Source: a virus. From it: DNA of 22,538 nucleotides. This document shows positions 12,576-19,503 of this stretch, in pieces. The translations under genes were made by a program, and so were the position numbers. The notes under the pieces are model-generated. The model was not told where the DNA came from, did not search any database, and worked only from the letters and a program-made list of their open reading frames with translations. Within the stretch, counting starts at the first letter, position 1. Each line of letters starts with the position of its first letter. The DNA lies in IMG/VR virus record IMGVR_UViG_3300042882_001019, positions 1 to 22,538 of that record; one strand, given 5' to 3'.

Positions 12576-12997
12576 CCCTGTTTTGTGTGCGTTAGCGTAC
12601 AGACAGGCATGAAGTAATGGAAACACGCAATAAGCGGACATAGCCAGAGACAGACCCTGAAAGGCCGGAGTAATTACCGGGTGAATTGGCAAGACGGCAG
12701 GAACTTAGCGCGAAACAAAGCTAGGCCGTTTTGAAACCATAGAAGCGGGGAAGGTTGATTGTACTGGTTACAAAGTAGGCAGGCGTGGGGTAGTTAATGG
12801 TTATCTCTTAACTCCCGAACGATGATTGATAAAAGCAAATTAGCCATTAGGCGAGCTGTAAAACTGAAGGTTGTTAGTAGCATCAACGGTCACAGCGGAT
12901 TATCACATAAAAAGCCAGGAGGCCCAAGTAACCAACAAAACCGCTTCGGGTGCAATTTGCGCCTTGGGTAAGTTATACCCTGAAAACTGAGGTTTAC
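12576..12997 (+). ncRNA. Gene-free structured region, candidate RNA of about 400 nt
   Basis: 422 nt with stops in every frame and no plausible gene on either strand, in an operon where other genes touch or overlap. Stem-loops on the plus strand: CCTGT/ACAGG plus TGTGCG-TTAG-CGTACA (12577-12607); CAAGACGG (12690-12697) with CCGTTTTG (12726-12733), stacked on CTTAGC (12704-12709) with GCTAGG (12720-12725); TTGTA-CTGGT-TACAA (12759-12773); GGG-T-AGTTAA (12788-12797) with TTAACTCCC (12808-12816); GCTGT...ACAGC with GTTG/CAAC inside (about 12855-12895); CCCAAG (12923-12928) with CTTGGG (12963-12968), competing with GGGTA-AGTTA-TACCC (12966-12980). No iteron-like repeats or T-tract terminator are seen. 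It could be a trans-acting RNA, a cis-regulator of the next gene, or origin DNA. No known family could be assigned. Confidence 0.5.
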
Positions 12998-13264
12998 ATG
13001 AGAATTGATATGAATGTCCCTTTCCAAGACAAGGACGAAGCAAAGGCTCTTGGTGCTAGATGGGATGGCTTCAAAAGGTGCTGGTTTATAGTCGATCAGG
13101 AAGATTTGAACCCATTCATTAAATGGTTTCCTGAGTATTTAACCCGCCCATACAACAACAATCCTGGACAGGGAAAAAAGAAGAAAAAGAAAAAAAGCAA
13201 TACAAGTCAATACGGTTTGAAAGACATACACAAACAAAGTGTTAAGCATTTCAAAACAATTTAA
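12998..13264 (+). CDS. DUF5710-type protein with lysine-rich tail (88 aa)
   Basis: An 88-residue protein. Residues 1-45 (MNVPFQDKDEAKALGARWDG, FKRCWFIVDQEDLNPFIKWF) match the DUF5710 module, a small domain found alone or fused to primases, helicases and mobile-element proteins. It is thought to bind nucleic acid or partner proteins, but its role is not established. The second half is basic, with seven Lys in a row from an A-rich run (about 13176-13198). GAGG (12989-12992) lies 5 nt before ATG 12998; an upstream in-frame start at 12950 would lie inside the structured region. It is placed directly before the helicase, so a replication role is likely. Confidence 0.75.
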   Translation: MRIDMNVPFQDKDEAKALGARWDGFKRCWFIVDQEDLNPFIKWFPEYLTRPYNNNPGQGKKKKKKKSNTSQYGLKDIHKQSVKHFKTI

Positions 13265-13266
13265 AT

Positions 13267-13305
13267 AAAAAAGCCGGTCATTCCCGCGAAGAAAGTAACC
13301 GGCTT
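13267..13305 (-). terminator. Leftward rho-independent terminator inside the right operon
   Basis: AAGCCGGT (13271-13278) and ACCGGCTT (13298-13305) form an 8-bp stem. Read on the minus strand it is followed by TTTTATTT (13270-13263). Read on the plus strand it has no T-run. There is no minus-strand gene upstream for 7 kb, so it either stops stray leftward transcription or ends a short antisense RNA. Confidence 0.6.
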
Positions 13306-13330
13306 AGTGTTCAACGAACGAGGTGATTAT

Positions 13331-14806
13331 ATGACGGAACTAAGTTTAAGGCCATATCAGATAACGCAAAACAATGCGATACGCCAATCCTTTGGGAAGG
13401 GTAATCGCAGAATCATAAGCTGTATTGCTACCGGATCAGGCAAAAGTGCAATGCTTGCCGATTTAACAAAAAATATGCTTGATAAATCGCCTATCGCAAG
13501 GGTTTTGATAGTGTTGCCGCGTAGATCGTTGGTTATGCAGTTGTCAGAATCATTTAGCGGATGGGGCATTAATCACGGAATTATTATGGCAGGGATAAAG
13601 CCGGTTAATTTGCCAAGAGTGCAGATAGCAAGCATTGACACATATTTGAGCAGGCTTAGCAGTAGTTACATCGAATTGTTTAACGCCGATATGTTAATTA
13701 TTGATGAAATGCATCTTCAATTTACAGCAAAAAAACTGGAATTGTTTAGCAATTACCCGTTAGTAATCGGATTTTCTGCAACACCTATTGCACCAAAAAA
13801 GCAAAGCTTAGGCATTTTTTATCATGACATCGTGGAAACCATCACGATGCAACAATTGATGGATCAAGGATTTTTAACGCCGTTGAAGTGCTACGCAAAA
13901 CCTGGAATTGATCTATCAGGCTTGAAAACTGATGCAGATGGCGACTATAGGGAATCACAACTAGGCGACGTAATGGATAAGCCGCAATTAGTGGGCGACA
14001 TATACGCCAACTGGAAGCGTTTAGCAGCCGGAAAACCAACAGTGATATTCGCATCAAGCCAAGCACATGCGCGGCATTTATGCGAAGAATTCAACGGCCA
14101 TGGGTGGAGGTTCCACTATGTCGATTGCAACTATTCAGATGACGAAAGACAGGGGATTTTCGATGAAGTTAGAACAGGAAAAGCGATTGGGATTGTTAAT
14201 GTTGGGATTGTCAGCGTCGGTATTGATATTCCTAATCTCGAATGTGTGGTTCTTGCACGACCCACAAAACTTATTAGCGTGTATTTGCAATGTGTTGGGC
14301 GCGTTACTCGTCTTGCTACTGGTAAACAAAGCGGAATCGTTATTGACCACGCTGGAATCATCGAAAAAATAGGCTTACCCACAGATGCTTTTGAATGGTC
14401 ACTTGACGGAAAAGAATCCGTCGAAGAGCGGGCCAGGAAAAAGAAAGAAGATCGCAAGGGACCAAAAGAGCTAGTTTGCAAAAAATGCGAAACCGTTTTT
14501 AAAAGCCGTCGATCATGCCCTGCTTGCGGATTTGAGATTATCCCAAAAGGCGACGCAATCCCCGTACACCAAGCCGAGCTGCAAGAGGTCAAAAAAGTAC
14601 CAAGCATAGAAAAAGAAGATTGGTATCAACAGATGCTAGGTTGGTGCAGACGTACCGGCAAGCGTGACGGCGTGGCTTTTTATGCCTATCAGGCGAAATT
14701 CGGCGTACAGCCAGCCTGGAAGAAGGTAGCAAAAGAGCCTACGTCCGACGTTGTCAACTACATGAAGCACAGACAGATTGCTTATGCAAAAGGACGTGCA
14801 GCATGA
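13331..14806 (+). CDS. Superfamily 2 DNA helicase with C-terminal zinc finger
   Basis: A 491-residue SF2 helicase of the RadD/UvsW-like type, using ATP to unwind or remodel DNA at the phage fork. It has a Q-like LRPYQ motif (6-10), Walker A ATGSGKS (33-39), Walker B DEMH (125-128, in place of DEAH), motif III SATP (149-152), a second RecA-like domain with VGIVSVGIDIP (291-301), and motif VI QCVGRVTR (320-327). A zinc finger (Cys383, Cys386, Cys396, Cys399) follows, and then a small C-terminal domain. Start ATG 13331 has GAGGTGAT (13320-13327) just before it. The next gene overlaps by ATGA. Its partner is the primase downstream; no DnaB-like helicase is seen, so this may be the main replication helicase. 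Confidence 0.9.
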   Translation: MTELSLRPYQITQNNAIRQSFGKGNRRIISCIATGSGKSAMLADLTKNMLDKSPIARVLIVLPRRSLVMQLSESFSGWGINHGIIMAGIKPVNLPRVQIASIDTYLSRLSSSYIELFNADMLIIDEMHLQFTAKKLELFSNYPLVIGFSATPIAPKKQSLGIFYHDIVETITMQQLMDQGFLTPLKCYAKPGIDLSGLKTDADGDYRESQLGDVMDKPQLVGDIYANWKRLAAGKPTVIFASSQAHARHLCEEFNGHGWRFHYVDCNYSDDERQGIFDEVRTGKAIGIVNVGIVSVGIDIPNLECVVLARPTKLISVYLQCVGRVTRLATGKQSGIVIDHAGIIEKIGLPTDAFEWSLDGKESVEERARKKKEDRKGPKELVCKKCETVFKSRRSCPACGFEIIPKGDAIPVHQAELQEVKKVPSIEKEDWYQQMLGWCRRTGKRDGVAFYAYQAKFGVQPAWKKVAKEPTSDVVNYMKHRQIAYAKGRAA

Positions 14807-15765
14807 TCGCATTAGTAGACATCCATCAGCAATGCTCAGGCCGTTGGAGTGGCGTTTTGACCGCTATAGGACTGCCAAGACAAGCGTTTACAGGAAAGCA
14901 CGGTGATTGCCTTGTCTGCGGTGACGATCGCAAGAATGCCCGCTGGAACCCAAAGAAAGAATACTGGGTGTGTTCAAAGTGCGGCGTTACTCAGGCCATG
15001 GAATTAGCCCTTAAATTTACCGGCGAATCATTCAGACAAACAGCAGCCCGTATTCGTGGCGAGAGAATAGAAACCATGGAACCCATTAAACGAGAATATG
15101 ACTATGAAAAAAATAAAACCAGATTACAAGCAATTCACAAAACATTATCAAGACTTACTGAACAATCGTTGGCCTTTGCCTACTTTACAGAACGCGGCAT
15201 TTCGGTTCTGCCAGAAAAGAATTGTCACGAAAGCACAGGCGTTCCTTATTACCAGGACGGAGCAAAACAAGGGGCATTCCCCGCGTTATGTTCATCTTTC
15301 AGAAACATCAGCGGCGAGATTTGCAGTTATCACGTTACCTATTTATCAGACGATTGCAAAACAAAAAGAGCCATTGAATCGCCAAAAAAAATACTTCCAT
15401 CACTATTCCCGCTTGCCGGTTGTTCTATCCAACTGTTTGAGCCAAAAGCCGGAGTTTTAGGGATAGCGGAAGGCATAGAAACAGCGCTTGCTGTGCATCA
15501 ACTTGAAGGCTTGCCGATGTGGGCGGCTGGCAATGCGGTTTTGATGGAAGCCTTGCAGGTTCCTGAGTCAGTAAATGAGGTTTGGATTTACGCTGATAAC
15601 GATGCGAGTTTCACCGGCCAAAAAGCGGCTTACACCCTAGCCAATAGATTAAAGCGCGAAGGGAAAAAGGTTTTTGTTGAGATTCCGAAGGAGGTCGGAA
15701 CCGATTTTTTGGACGAATTAAACCGCGAACGCTCCGAGACAGAAGCCCGGAGACAGCCGACGTGA
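14803..15765 (+). CDS. Phage primase (zinc finger plus Toprim)
   Basis: A 320-residue primase that makes RNA primers for DNA replication. It has an N-terminal zinc ribbon (Cys36, Cys39, Cys57, Cys60), a linker region (90-210), and a Toprim domain with GIAEGIETAL (Glu223) and WIYADNDAS (Asp265, Asp267) as metal-binding sites. This matches the short phage primases related to the N-terminal half of P4 alpha and T7 gp4, without the helicase domain, which is instead supplied by the gene upstream. It begins inside the helicase stop (ATGA). The C-terminus after DELN is short and polar. All key residues are present. Confidence 0.9.
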   Translation: MIALVDIHQQCSGRWSGVLTAIGLPRQAFTGKHGDCLVCGDDRKNARWNPKKEYWVCSKCGVTQAMELALKFTGESFRQTAARIRGERIETMEPIKREYDYEKNKTRLQAIHKTLSRLTEQSLAFAYFTERGISVLPEKNCHESTGVPYYQDGAKQGAFPALCSSFRNISGEICSYHVTYLSDDCKTKRAIESPKKILPSLFPLAGCSIQLFEPKAGVLGIAEGIETALAVHQLEGLPMWAAGNAVLMEALQVPESVNEVWIYADNDASFTGQKAAYTLANRLKREGKKVFVEIPKEVGTDFLDELNRERSETEARRQPT

Positions 15766-15899
15766 TGAATATATTGAAATCAGCGTTTGGGCCATTGCCG
15801 TTTATGCATATCGAAATCGATGGAGAAGTGATTGTTAGCGTTGACAGAAGGGAAGCCGGTAAACCGTACTGGGACGGATGTTTGAGGCTAACACGATGA
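15765..15899 (+). CDS. Small protein (44 aa), unknown
   Basis: A 44-residue frame starting by a one-base overlap with the primase stop (TGATG at 15763-15767) and ending in the next start (ATGA). The segment HIEIDGEVIVSVDRRE looks like a small beta hairpin; the end PYWDGCLRLTR is of a kind seen in small phage proteins near replication genes. No known function. Its exact fit between two coupled genes supports it being translated. Confidence 0.6.
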   Translation: MNILKSAFGPLPFMHIEIDGEVIVSVDRREAGKPYWDGCLRLTR

Positions 15900-16171
15900 T
15901 GCCTAAATTTGAAAATGTAATCCCAAAATGCGCAGATAAGGAGTCAGTGTATCTGTGGTTGGTTGCAGCGGATAGCACTTACCTTTATCCGCCAGCAGCC
16001 GGATTCTGCACAGATTGTCATCCTGCATATCAGGCAAGAATGATTAAAGATGGGCGTTGTGAAAATCCAGATGTACGTTTCATGGTTCAGAGGCAATCAA
16101 TTTACGGCGTAATCCGTGACTTTACAGTGCCAAAGGGGAAAAGGGAAAAAGGAGTGGTTATAGATGATTGA
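15896..16171 (+). CDS. Small Cys-containing phage protein (91 aa)
   Basis: A 91-residue protein with CTDC near the middle followed by HPAYQARMIKDGRCENPDV. The wording CTDC...YQ.RM...G.C is recurrent in small proteins of phage replication regions, possibly a zinc site (three Cys and a His). Function unknown. GAGG lies about 8 nt before ATG 15896, which overlaps the previous stop. An upstream in-frame ATG (15878) is less well placed. It overlaps the next gene by 8 nt. Confidence 0.65.
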   Translation: MMPKFENVIPKCADKESVYLWLVAADSTYLYPPAAGFCTDCHPAYQARMIKDGRCENPDVRFMVQRQSIYGVIRDFTVPKGKREKGVVIDD

Positions 16172-16961
16172 TTTATCAGCATACGGCATTGAATGCACTG
16201 GAAGTGAAAAAATAACATCATTAATAAAATGTGTTGTTCCTTTATCCGGTGGCAAAGATTCGCAAGCGTCTTTGATGTTGGCATTACAAAAATTCAGTGC
16301 TGAAAATATCATTGCGATGTTTTGCGATACAGGATTTGAGCATCCAGAAACATACGCGCACGTTATAAAAACAGCAAATGAAAACAATGTTGTTTTAGTG
16401 ACTTTATCAGCAGGCACTGTGCAAAGCGTTTGCACAAAGTACAAAAGATTTCCAGGTGGCGGCGCTAGGCATTGCACAGATGAACTAAAAATCAGACCGT
16501 CTAAGTATTTTTACAAAGAGCTTTCAAAAATCAACGGAGGCTTTGAGATTTGGTACGGCGTGAGAGTGCAAGAAAGCGCAGAGAGGGCGGCAAGATACAA
16601 ATTTAAAGTAAGTGATGAATTGTATGCGCCTCATGACTATATGCCGAACAAGTACCCTAAATATTTAGCTAAATCGAGTGTGAGTATTCGAATGCCGGTA
16701 CTGGATTGGTCAAAATCCGAAGTATTGGAATTTTTGGAAGGTAAGCAAAATCCATTGTATGCGGCTGGATTTGATCGTGTCGGTTGTTTTCCCTGTTTGG
16801 CGGCAGGGGAATCACATCAGATGAAAGCATTTTATTTTGATGAAACTGGGCGCAGGCATTATGAAATTGCTGAGCAAATAGCAGTAATCGCAGGTAGAGA
16901 CGTACTTCAATCAAAAAAATATAGAGGACAAGGTCCAGGGTGTGCTTTGTGTTCAATATGA
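16164..16961 (+). CDS. PAPS-reductase-family PP-loop enzyme
   Basis: A 265-residue member of the PAPS reductase / adenine-nucleotide alpha-hydrolase superfamily. The PP-loop SGGKDS (28-33) binds ATP or a nucleotide. Cys104 (RHCTDELKI) and two pairs, Cys208/Cys211 (GCFPC) and Cys260/Cys263 (GCALC), could hold an Fe-S cluster or zinc. The C-terminal ECGLH tail of true PAPS reductases is absent, so assimilatory sulfate reduction is uncertain. Related phage enzymes are annotated as sulfurtransferase-like, and sulfur modification of nucleic acid or tRNA is another option. GGAG lies 9 nt before the ATG. NinB follows by an ATGA overlap, so it is embedded in the replication/recombination operon. Confidence 0.82.
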   Translation: MIDLSAYGIECTGSEKITSLIKCVVPLSGGKDSQASLMLALQKFSAENIIAMFCDTGFEHPETYAHVIKTANENNVVLVTLSAGTVQSVCTKYKRFPGGGARHCTDELKIRPSKYFYKELSKINGGFEIWYGVRVQESAERAARYKFKVSDELYAPHDYMPNKYPKYLAKSSVSIRMPVLDWSKSEVLEFLEGKQNPLYAAGFDRVGCFPCLAAGESHQMKAFYFDETGRRHYEIAEQIAVIAGRDVLQSKKYRGQGPGCALCSI

Positions 16962-17395
16962 AGCAACTATACAAAATAGATAGCCCAAAATCTAAAGACT
17001 ACATGCTTTTGCAGCTTCAAGCGCTGAGCCTTGAGCCTGTTATGTGTGTTGAGGTTAAACCGTTTCAAAAGATACGCACAGGCGACCAAAACCGGCTGAT
17101 GTGGGCGTCTTTGATGGGTGACTTTGCAGAGCAAGCATTCGTAGAAGGTCGGCTATGGTCGCAAGCGGTGTGGCATGAAATGCTGAAAACCCACTTTTTG
17201 CCAGAGCAAGCAACGCCAGGCATCACGACAGCAGACTATAAAAAATGGCTGGAAATGCCTGATGGCAGTTTAAAAATGGTCGGCAGCACGACAAAACTCA
17301 CAACAAAAGGCATGAGTGATTATTTGGAACAGTGTTACGCCTACGGGTGTGATTTGGGCGTTATGTTTACAGCCAACCCAAGGGGGATGATGTGA
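16958..17395 (+). CDS. ninB: NinB-like recombination protein
   Basis: A 145-residue member of the NinB/Orf family, which in lambda (Orf) binds single-stranded DNA and SSB and helps replace host RecFOR in recombination. Matches include the N-terminal strand, then RTGDQNRLMWASLMGDFAEQ, WHEMLKTHFLPE and the end TKGMSDYLEQCYAYGCDLGV, all in their usual order. Length is typical. ATG 16958 overlaps the previous stop; the reading frame is open further upstream but without a better start. It lies with DUF1364 and DUF1064 genes, as in the nin region of lambdoid phages. Confidence 0.88.
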   Translation: MKQLYKIDSPKSKDYMLLQLQALSLEPVMCVEVKPFQKIRTGDQNRLMWASLMGDFAEQAFVEGRLWSQAVWHEMLKTHFLPEQATPGITTADYKKWLEMPDGSLKMVGSTTKLTTKGMSDYLEQCYAYGCDLGVMFTANPRGMM

Positions 17396-17676
17396 GCAAA
17401 ATAACCAAATCAGCGCATGGAGAGCAATGCCAAATCAGAATACCAGGCGTATGTAATCACAATTCTGAAACGACTGTTTTTTGTCACTACCGGCTTAATA
17501 CAGGCATAGGCATTAAACCAACCGATTTACAAGGTGCTTACGGTTGCTCAGATTGTCATAGCGAAGTAGACAGGCGCACTACTAAGCATGATATTGATTT
17601 TGTGAGGCTGTGCTTTGCTGAGGGGGTTTTTAGGACTCAGGCGATATTGATGCAAAAAGGATTGGTGAAAATATGA
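17392..17676 (+). CDS. DUF1364 nin-region protein, nuclease-like (94 aa)
   Basis: A 94-residue protein of the DUF1364 family: KITKSAHGEQCQIRIPGVCNH, then VFCHYRLNTGIGIKP, then YGCSDCHSEVD. The Cys/His pattern (Cys13, Cys20, Cys50, Cys53, His54) is like that of HNH-type zinc folds, and the family is thought to be nuclease-like; activity is not established. It starts with GTG overlapping the NinB stop (GTGA). It is a standard neighbour of ninB and probably processes recombination intermediates. Confidence 0.85.
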   Translation: MSKITKSAHGEQCQIRIPGVCNHNSETTVFCHYRLNTGIGIKPTDLQGAYGCSDCHSEVDRRTTKHDIDFVRLCFAEGVFRTQAILMQKGLVKI

Positions 17677-17996
17677 AATATAGAAATACCAAGACCGAAA
17701 TTGATGGAATAAAGTTTGACTCTAAAAAAGAGGCTGAACGATACAGATTATTAAAACATTGGCAAGATTCAAAAGTAATCTGTGATTTACAAACACAAGT
17801 TAAATATCAATTAATACCGAATCAATATATTGACGGAGAATTAGTAGAAAGAGCAGTAAAATATATTGCTGATTTCGTATATAGACATTATGGAATTATT
17901 GTCGTTGAAGATGTAAAAGGAATGAAAACTAGGGATTACATAATTAAAAGGAAATTAATGCTAGATAAGTACAATATTAGGATTAAGGAAATATAA
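17673..17996 (+). CDS. DUF1064 endonuclease-like protein (107 aa)
   Basis: A 107-residue protein of the DUF1064 family. The series FDSKKEAERYRLLKH (Glu at about 20), DLQTQVKYQLIP, YIADFVY (Asp at about 67), and VVEDVKGMKTRDYIIKRKLM (Glu-x-x-Lys) gives a restriction-endonuclease-like PD-(D/E)xK core: E...D...ExK. Members probably act as phage Holliday-junction or structure-specific nucleases, which is inference. ATG 17673 overlaps the upstream stop. The length fits the family. Confidence 0.85.
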   Translation: MKYRNTKTEIDGIKFDSKKEAERYRLLKHWQDSKVICDLQTQVKYQLIPNQYIDGELVERAVKYIADFVYRHYGIIVVEDVKGMKTRDYIIKRKLMLDKYNIRIKEI

Positions 17997-18173
17997 ATGA
18001 CAATATATCGCTGTACTTACAATGGATGCAATAAAGAAACAGATCAGAAAGGCCAGCGATGCAGGCATGGCCGGTCAATGGTTGAAATGCGGAAGGTTGT
18101 AGCCGTACCGGGATCAATGACTTATTCATTGACTGGTAAGTGCTCCTATAAATCGAGTCATGTGAGTGAATAA
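17997..18173 (+). CDS. Small Cys-rich protein (58 aa)
   Basis: A 58-residue basic protein starting 1 nt after the previous stop, with AAGGA 6 nt ahead. Four cysteines (positions 6, 11, 22, 49) and one His at 24 (CTYNGC...RCRH) suggest a small zinc site. No family recognised. Its stop touches the next ATG, so it is a coupled operon gene. Confidence 0.55.
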   Translation: MTIYRCTYNGCNKETDQKGQRCRHGRSMVEMRKVVAVPGSMTYSLTGKCSYKSSHVSE

Positions 18174-18413
18174 ATGAAACCATCCGATATTCAAGTAGGG
18201 AAAACTTACGTTAATAAGGGCGCTGGGAAAACAACTAGAACAGTTTCGGCCATTGGGGATGCTTTTAAGCCGGATATTTACTGGAACGCGACAGGTAAAA
18301 ACCCGCGTGAAAATGACACAGGGGTTCTGTATCAACAGGGCGACAAAAAAAGAAAGCTGTATTTATCAAGCTTTGCCGCATGGTGCGGTAGAGAAGTAGA
18401 ACAAGGGGAATAA
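18174..18413 (+). CDS. Small phage protein (79 aa), unknown
   Basis: A 79-residue protein beginning immediately after the previous stop. It reads KPSDIQVGKTYVNKGAGKTTRTV, then a strand-rich middle with a Gly/Asp stretch, and ends LSSFAAWCGREVEQ. The motif IxVGKTYxNKG...R.V and the end SSFAAW.GREV is common in small proteins next to phage SSB genes; the biochemical role is unknown. It directly precedes ssb and could form part of the single-strand-DNA handling set. Confidence 0.65.
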   Translation: MKPSDIQVGKTYVNKGAGKTTRTVSAIGDAFKPDIYWNATGKNPRENDTGVLYQQGDKKRKLYLSSFAAWCGREVEQGE

Positions 18414-18830
18414 ATGAGCAATGTTTTCAATGCAGTATGCACATGCACAAGAGATGCGGAAGTTCGCTATCTGCAATCAGGCGGAGCCGTTTTGAATGTC
18501 AACGTGGCTAATAATCAAGGTTTCGGTGACAAGCAGAAAACCATGTTTATTCGAGTCGCATTATTCGGTAAACGAGCAGAAGGGCAGTTAAAAGATTATC
18601 TGGTAAAAGGTCAGCAGGTTTTTGTATCGGGTGAATTGTCGGTTAATGAGTATCAAGCACAAGACGGCACAACAAAAACAAACCTGGAACTCAATGCAAA
18701 TATTATTGATTTAGTGGGTAAAAAATCCGGTACTGAGCAAAAACAAGAAAATCATGCTCAGTATAGTGAGCAAAACAGCAGGAAGTATCAAACACAAAAT
18801 GTTGAAGAATTCGATGACATCCCATTTTAG
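18414..18830 (+). CDS. ssb: Single-stranded DNA-binding protein
   Basis: A 138-residue SSB: an OB-fold at residues of about 3-100 (AVCTCTRDAEVRYLQSGGA, TMFIRVALFGKRAEG, VFVSGELSVNEYQAQDG), then a Gln/Asn-rich linker and the acidic tip FDDIPF, which recruits replication and repair proteins. It coats single strands during replication and recombination and is the natural partner of NinB and Erf in this genome. A ribosome site (AAGGGGAA) lies ahead of ATG 18414. Somewhat short compared with bacterial SSB, as expected for phage. Confidence 0.93.
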   Translation: MSNVFNAVCTCTRDAEVRYLQSGGAVLNVNVANNQGFGDKQKTMFIRVALFGKRAEGQLKDYLVKGQQVFVSGELSVNEYQAQDGTTKTNLELNANIIDLVGKKSGTEQKQENHAQYSEQNSRKYQTQNVEEFDDIPF

Positions 18831-18838
18831 GAGGCACT

Positions 18839-18931
18839 ATGAAGCATGAAGTCTATTTTTGGTGCATCGAGGCTTATGTCGAATTGTTCATTATTTTAAG
18901 TCTGTGCTTTTTAGCGTCATTGCCATGCTGA
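18839..18931 (+). CDS. Tiny hydrophobic protein (30 aa)
   Basis: A 30-residue frame with a perfect AGGAGG (18829-18834) 4 nt before ATG 18839. A short polar start (KHEVYFWC) is followed by one hydrophobic helix (YVELFIILSLCFLASLPC). Its stop overlaps the next start. The ribosome site is the best on this strand, so translation is likely even though the product is so small. It could be a membrane peptide or a leader that controls the following membrane protein. Confidence 0.55.
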   Translation: MKHEVYFWCIEAYVELFIILSLCFLASLPC

Positions 18932-19071
18932 TTTTGCGCATAATGTTTGCCATGTTTGCTGCAACCTGGATTATATCAATCGGGGTAATCCGGGGATGCT
19001 GGGCGGTATTTAACGAGGTTTGCAAAATGGTTGACGAGTTGATTAACCGGATATTTGAGGGGCTGGTGTGA
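18925..19071 (+). CDS. Small membrane protein (48 aa)
   Basis: A 48-residue protein with a hydrophobic segment ILRIMFAMFAATWIISIGV (about residues 3-21) and an amphipathic, charged C-terminal helix (VDELINRIFEGLV). ATG 18925 overlaps the stop of the 30-residue gene; an in-frame upstream start (about 18859, GTG) would lengthen it by 22 residues. A holin-like or antiholin role is possible because the lysozyme is nearby, but this is not shown. It ends in TGATG, coupling it to the next gene. Confidence 0.55.
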   Translation: MLILRIMFAMFAATWIISIGVIRGCWAVFNEVCKMVDELINRIFEGLV

Positions 19072-19256
19072 TGATGAAATGTTATGCCACTGAAATACAT
19101 ATTTATGAAGATGATTTAAGTCTTATGGCGATTGTGTCTGGATATGATGAATGCAGCGCCAAAATTGAAATTAAAAGCGAGTTGCACACAAAAGAAAGCT
19201 GGCAAGAGTTGTCGGCGGCTATTGGTGAGGCAATAGATAGATTGGAGCTTCAATAG
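19071..19256 (+). CDS. Small phage protein (61 aa)
   Basis: A 61-residue soluble protein: a strand-rich N-terminal part (KCYATEIHIYEDDLSLMAIV), then a helix (TKESWQELSAAIGEAIDRLEL). No family recognised. GAGGGG (19057-19062) lies 8 nt before ATG 19071, which overlaps the upstream stop (TGATG). Its stop overlaps the next GTG. Confidence 0.55.
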   Translation: MMKCYATEIHIYEDDLSLMAIVSGYDECSAKIEIKSELHTKESWQELSAAIGEAIDRLELQ

Positions 19257-19468
19257 TGTCTAACATCGGCGAAATATACGAGCAGGATATAGAGTGGCTA
19301 CTGTCTAAAATGCCGAATGCCACAGAATCAGAACAAGACGATTTTGCTGAGCGTGTGGCGGTTATGGTCATTGATGGCAAACTGGATCAAGACCGAGCCA
19401 GGATGCTGGCATTTAAGCGCCTAGAACTGAAAAGTGGGGTAATGGGTAAATGTTTTTCCCTCCAATAA
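19256..19468 (+). CDS. Small acidic helical protein (70 aa)
   Basis: A 70-residue acidic, mostly helical protein (IGEIYEQDIEWLLSKMP, SEQDDFAERVAVMVIDGKL, QDRARMLAFKRLE). It starts at GTG 19256 by overlap with the previous stop; GGAG lies about 9 nt upstream. No known domain. It may be a small adaptor of the replication operon; function unknown. Confidence 0.5.
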   Translation: MSNIGEIYEQDIEWLLSKMPNATESEQDDFAERVAVMVIDGKLDQDRARMLAFKRLELKSGVMGKCFSLQ

Positions 19469-19503
19469 ACTTGTGGACAGCACCAAAAAAACTAGGGTAT
19501 TAC

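Noticed and set aside
12576-12997. Group I or II intron, retron or diversity-generating element
   Set aside because: No domain V-like or P/Q/R/S-like core is seen, no reverse transcriptase or homing endonuclease is nearby, and neighbouring genes are not interrupted.
13842-14607. Reading frames inside the helicase gene in other frames and on the other strand
   Set aside because: The helicase motifs are continuous through this region; the others are by-products of its codon pattern.
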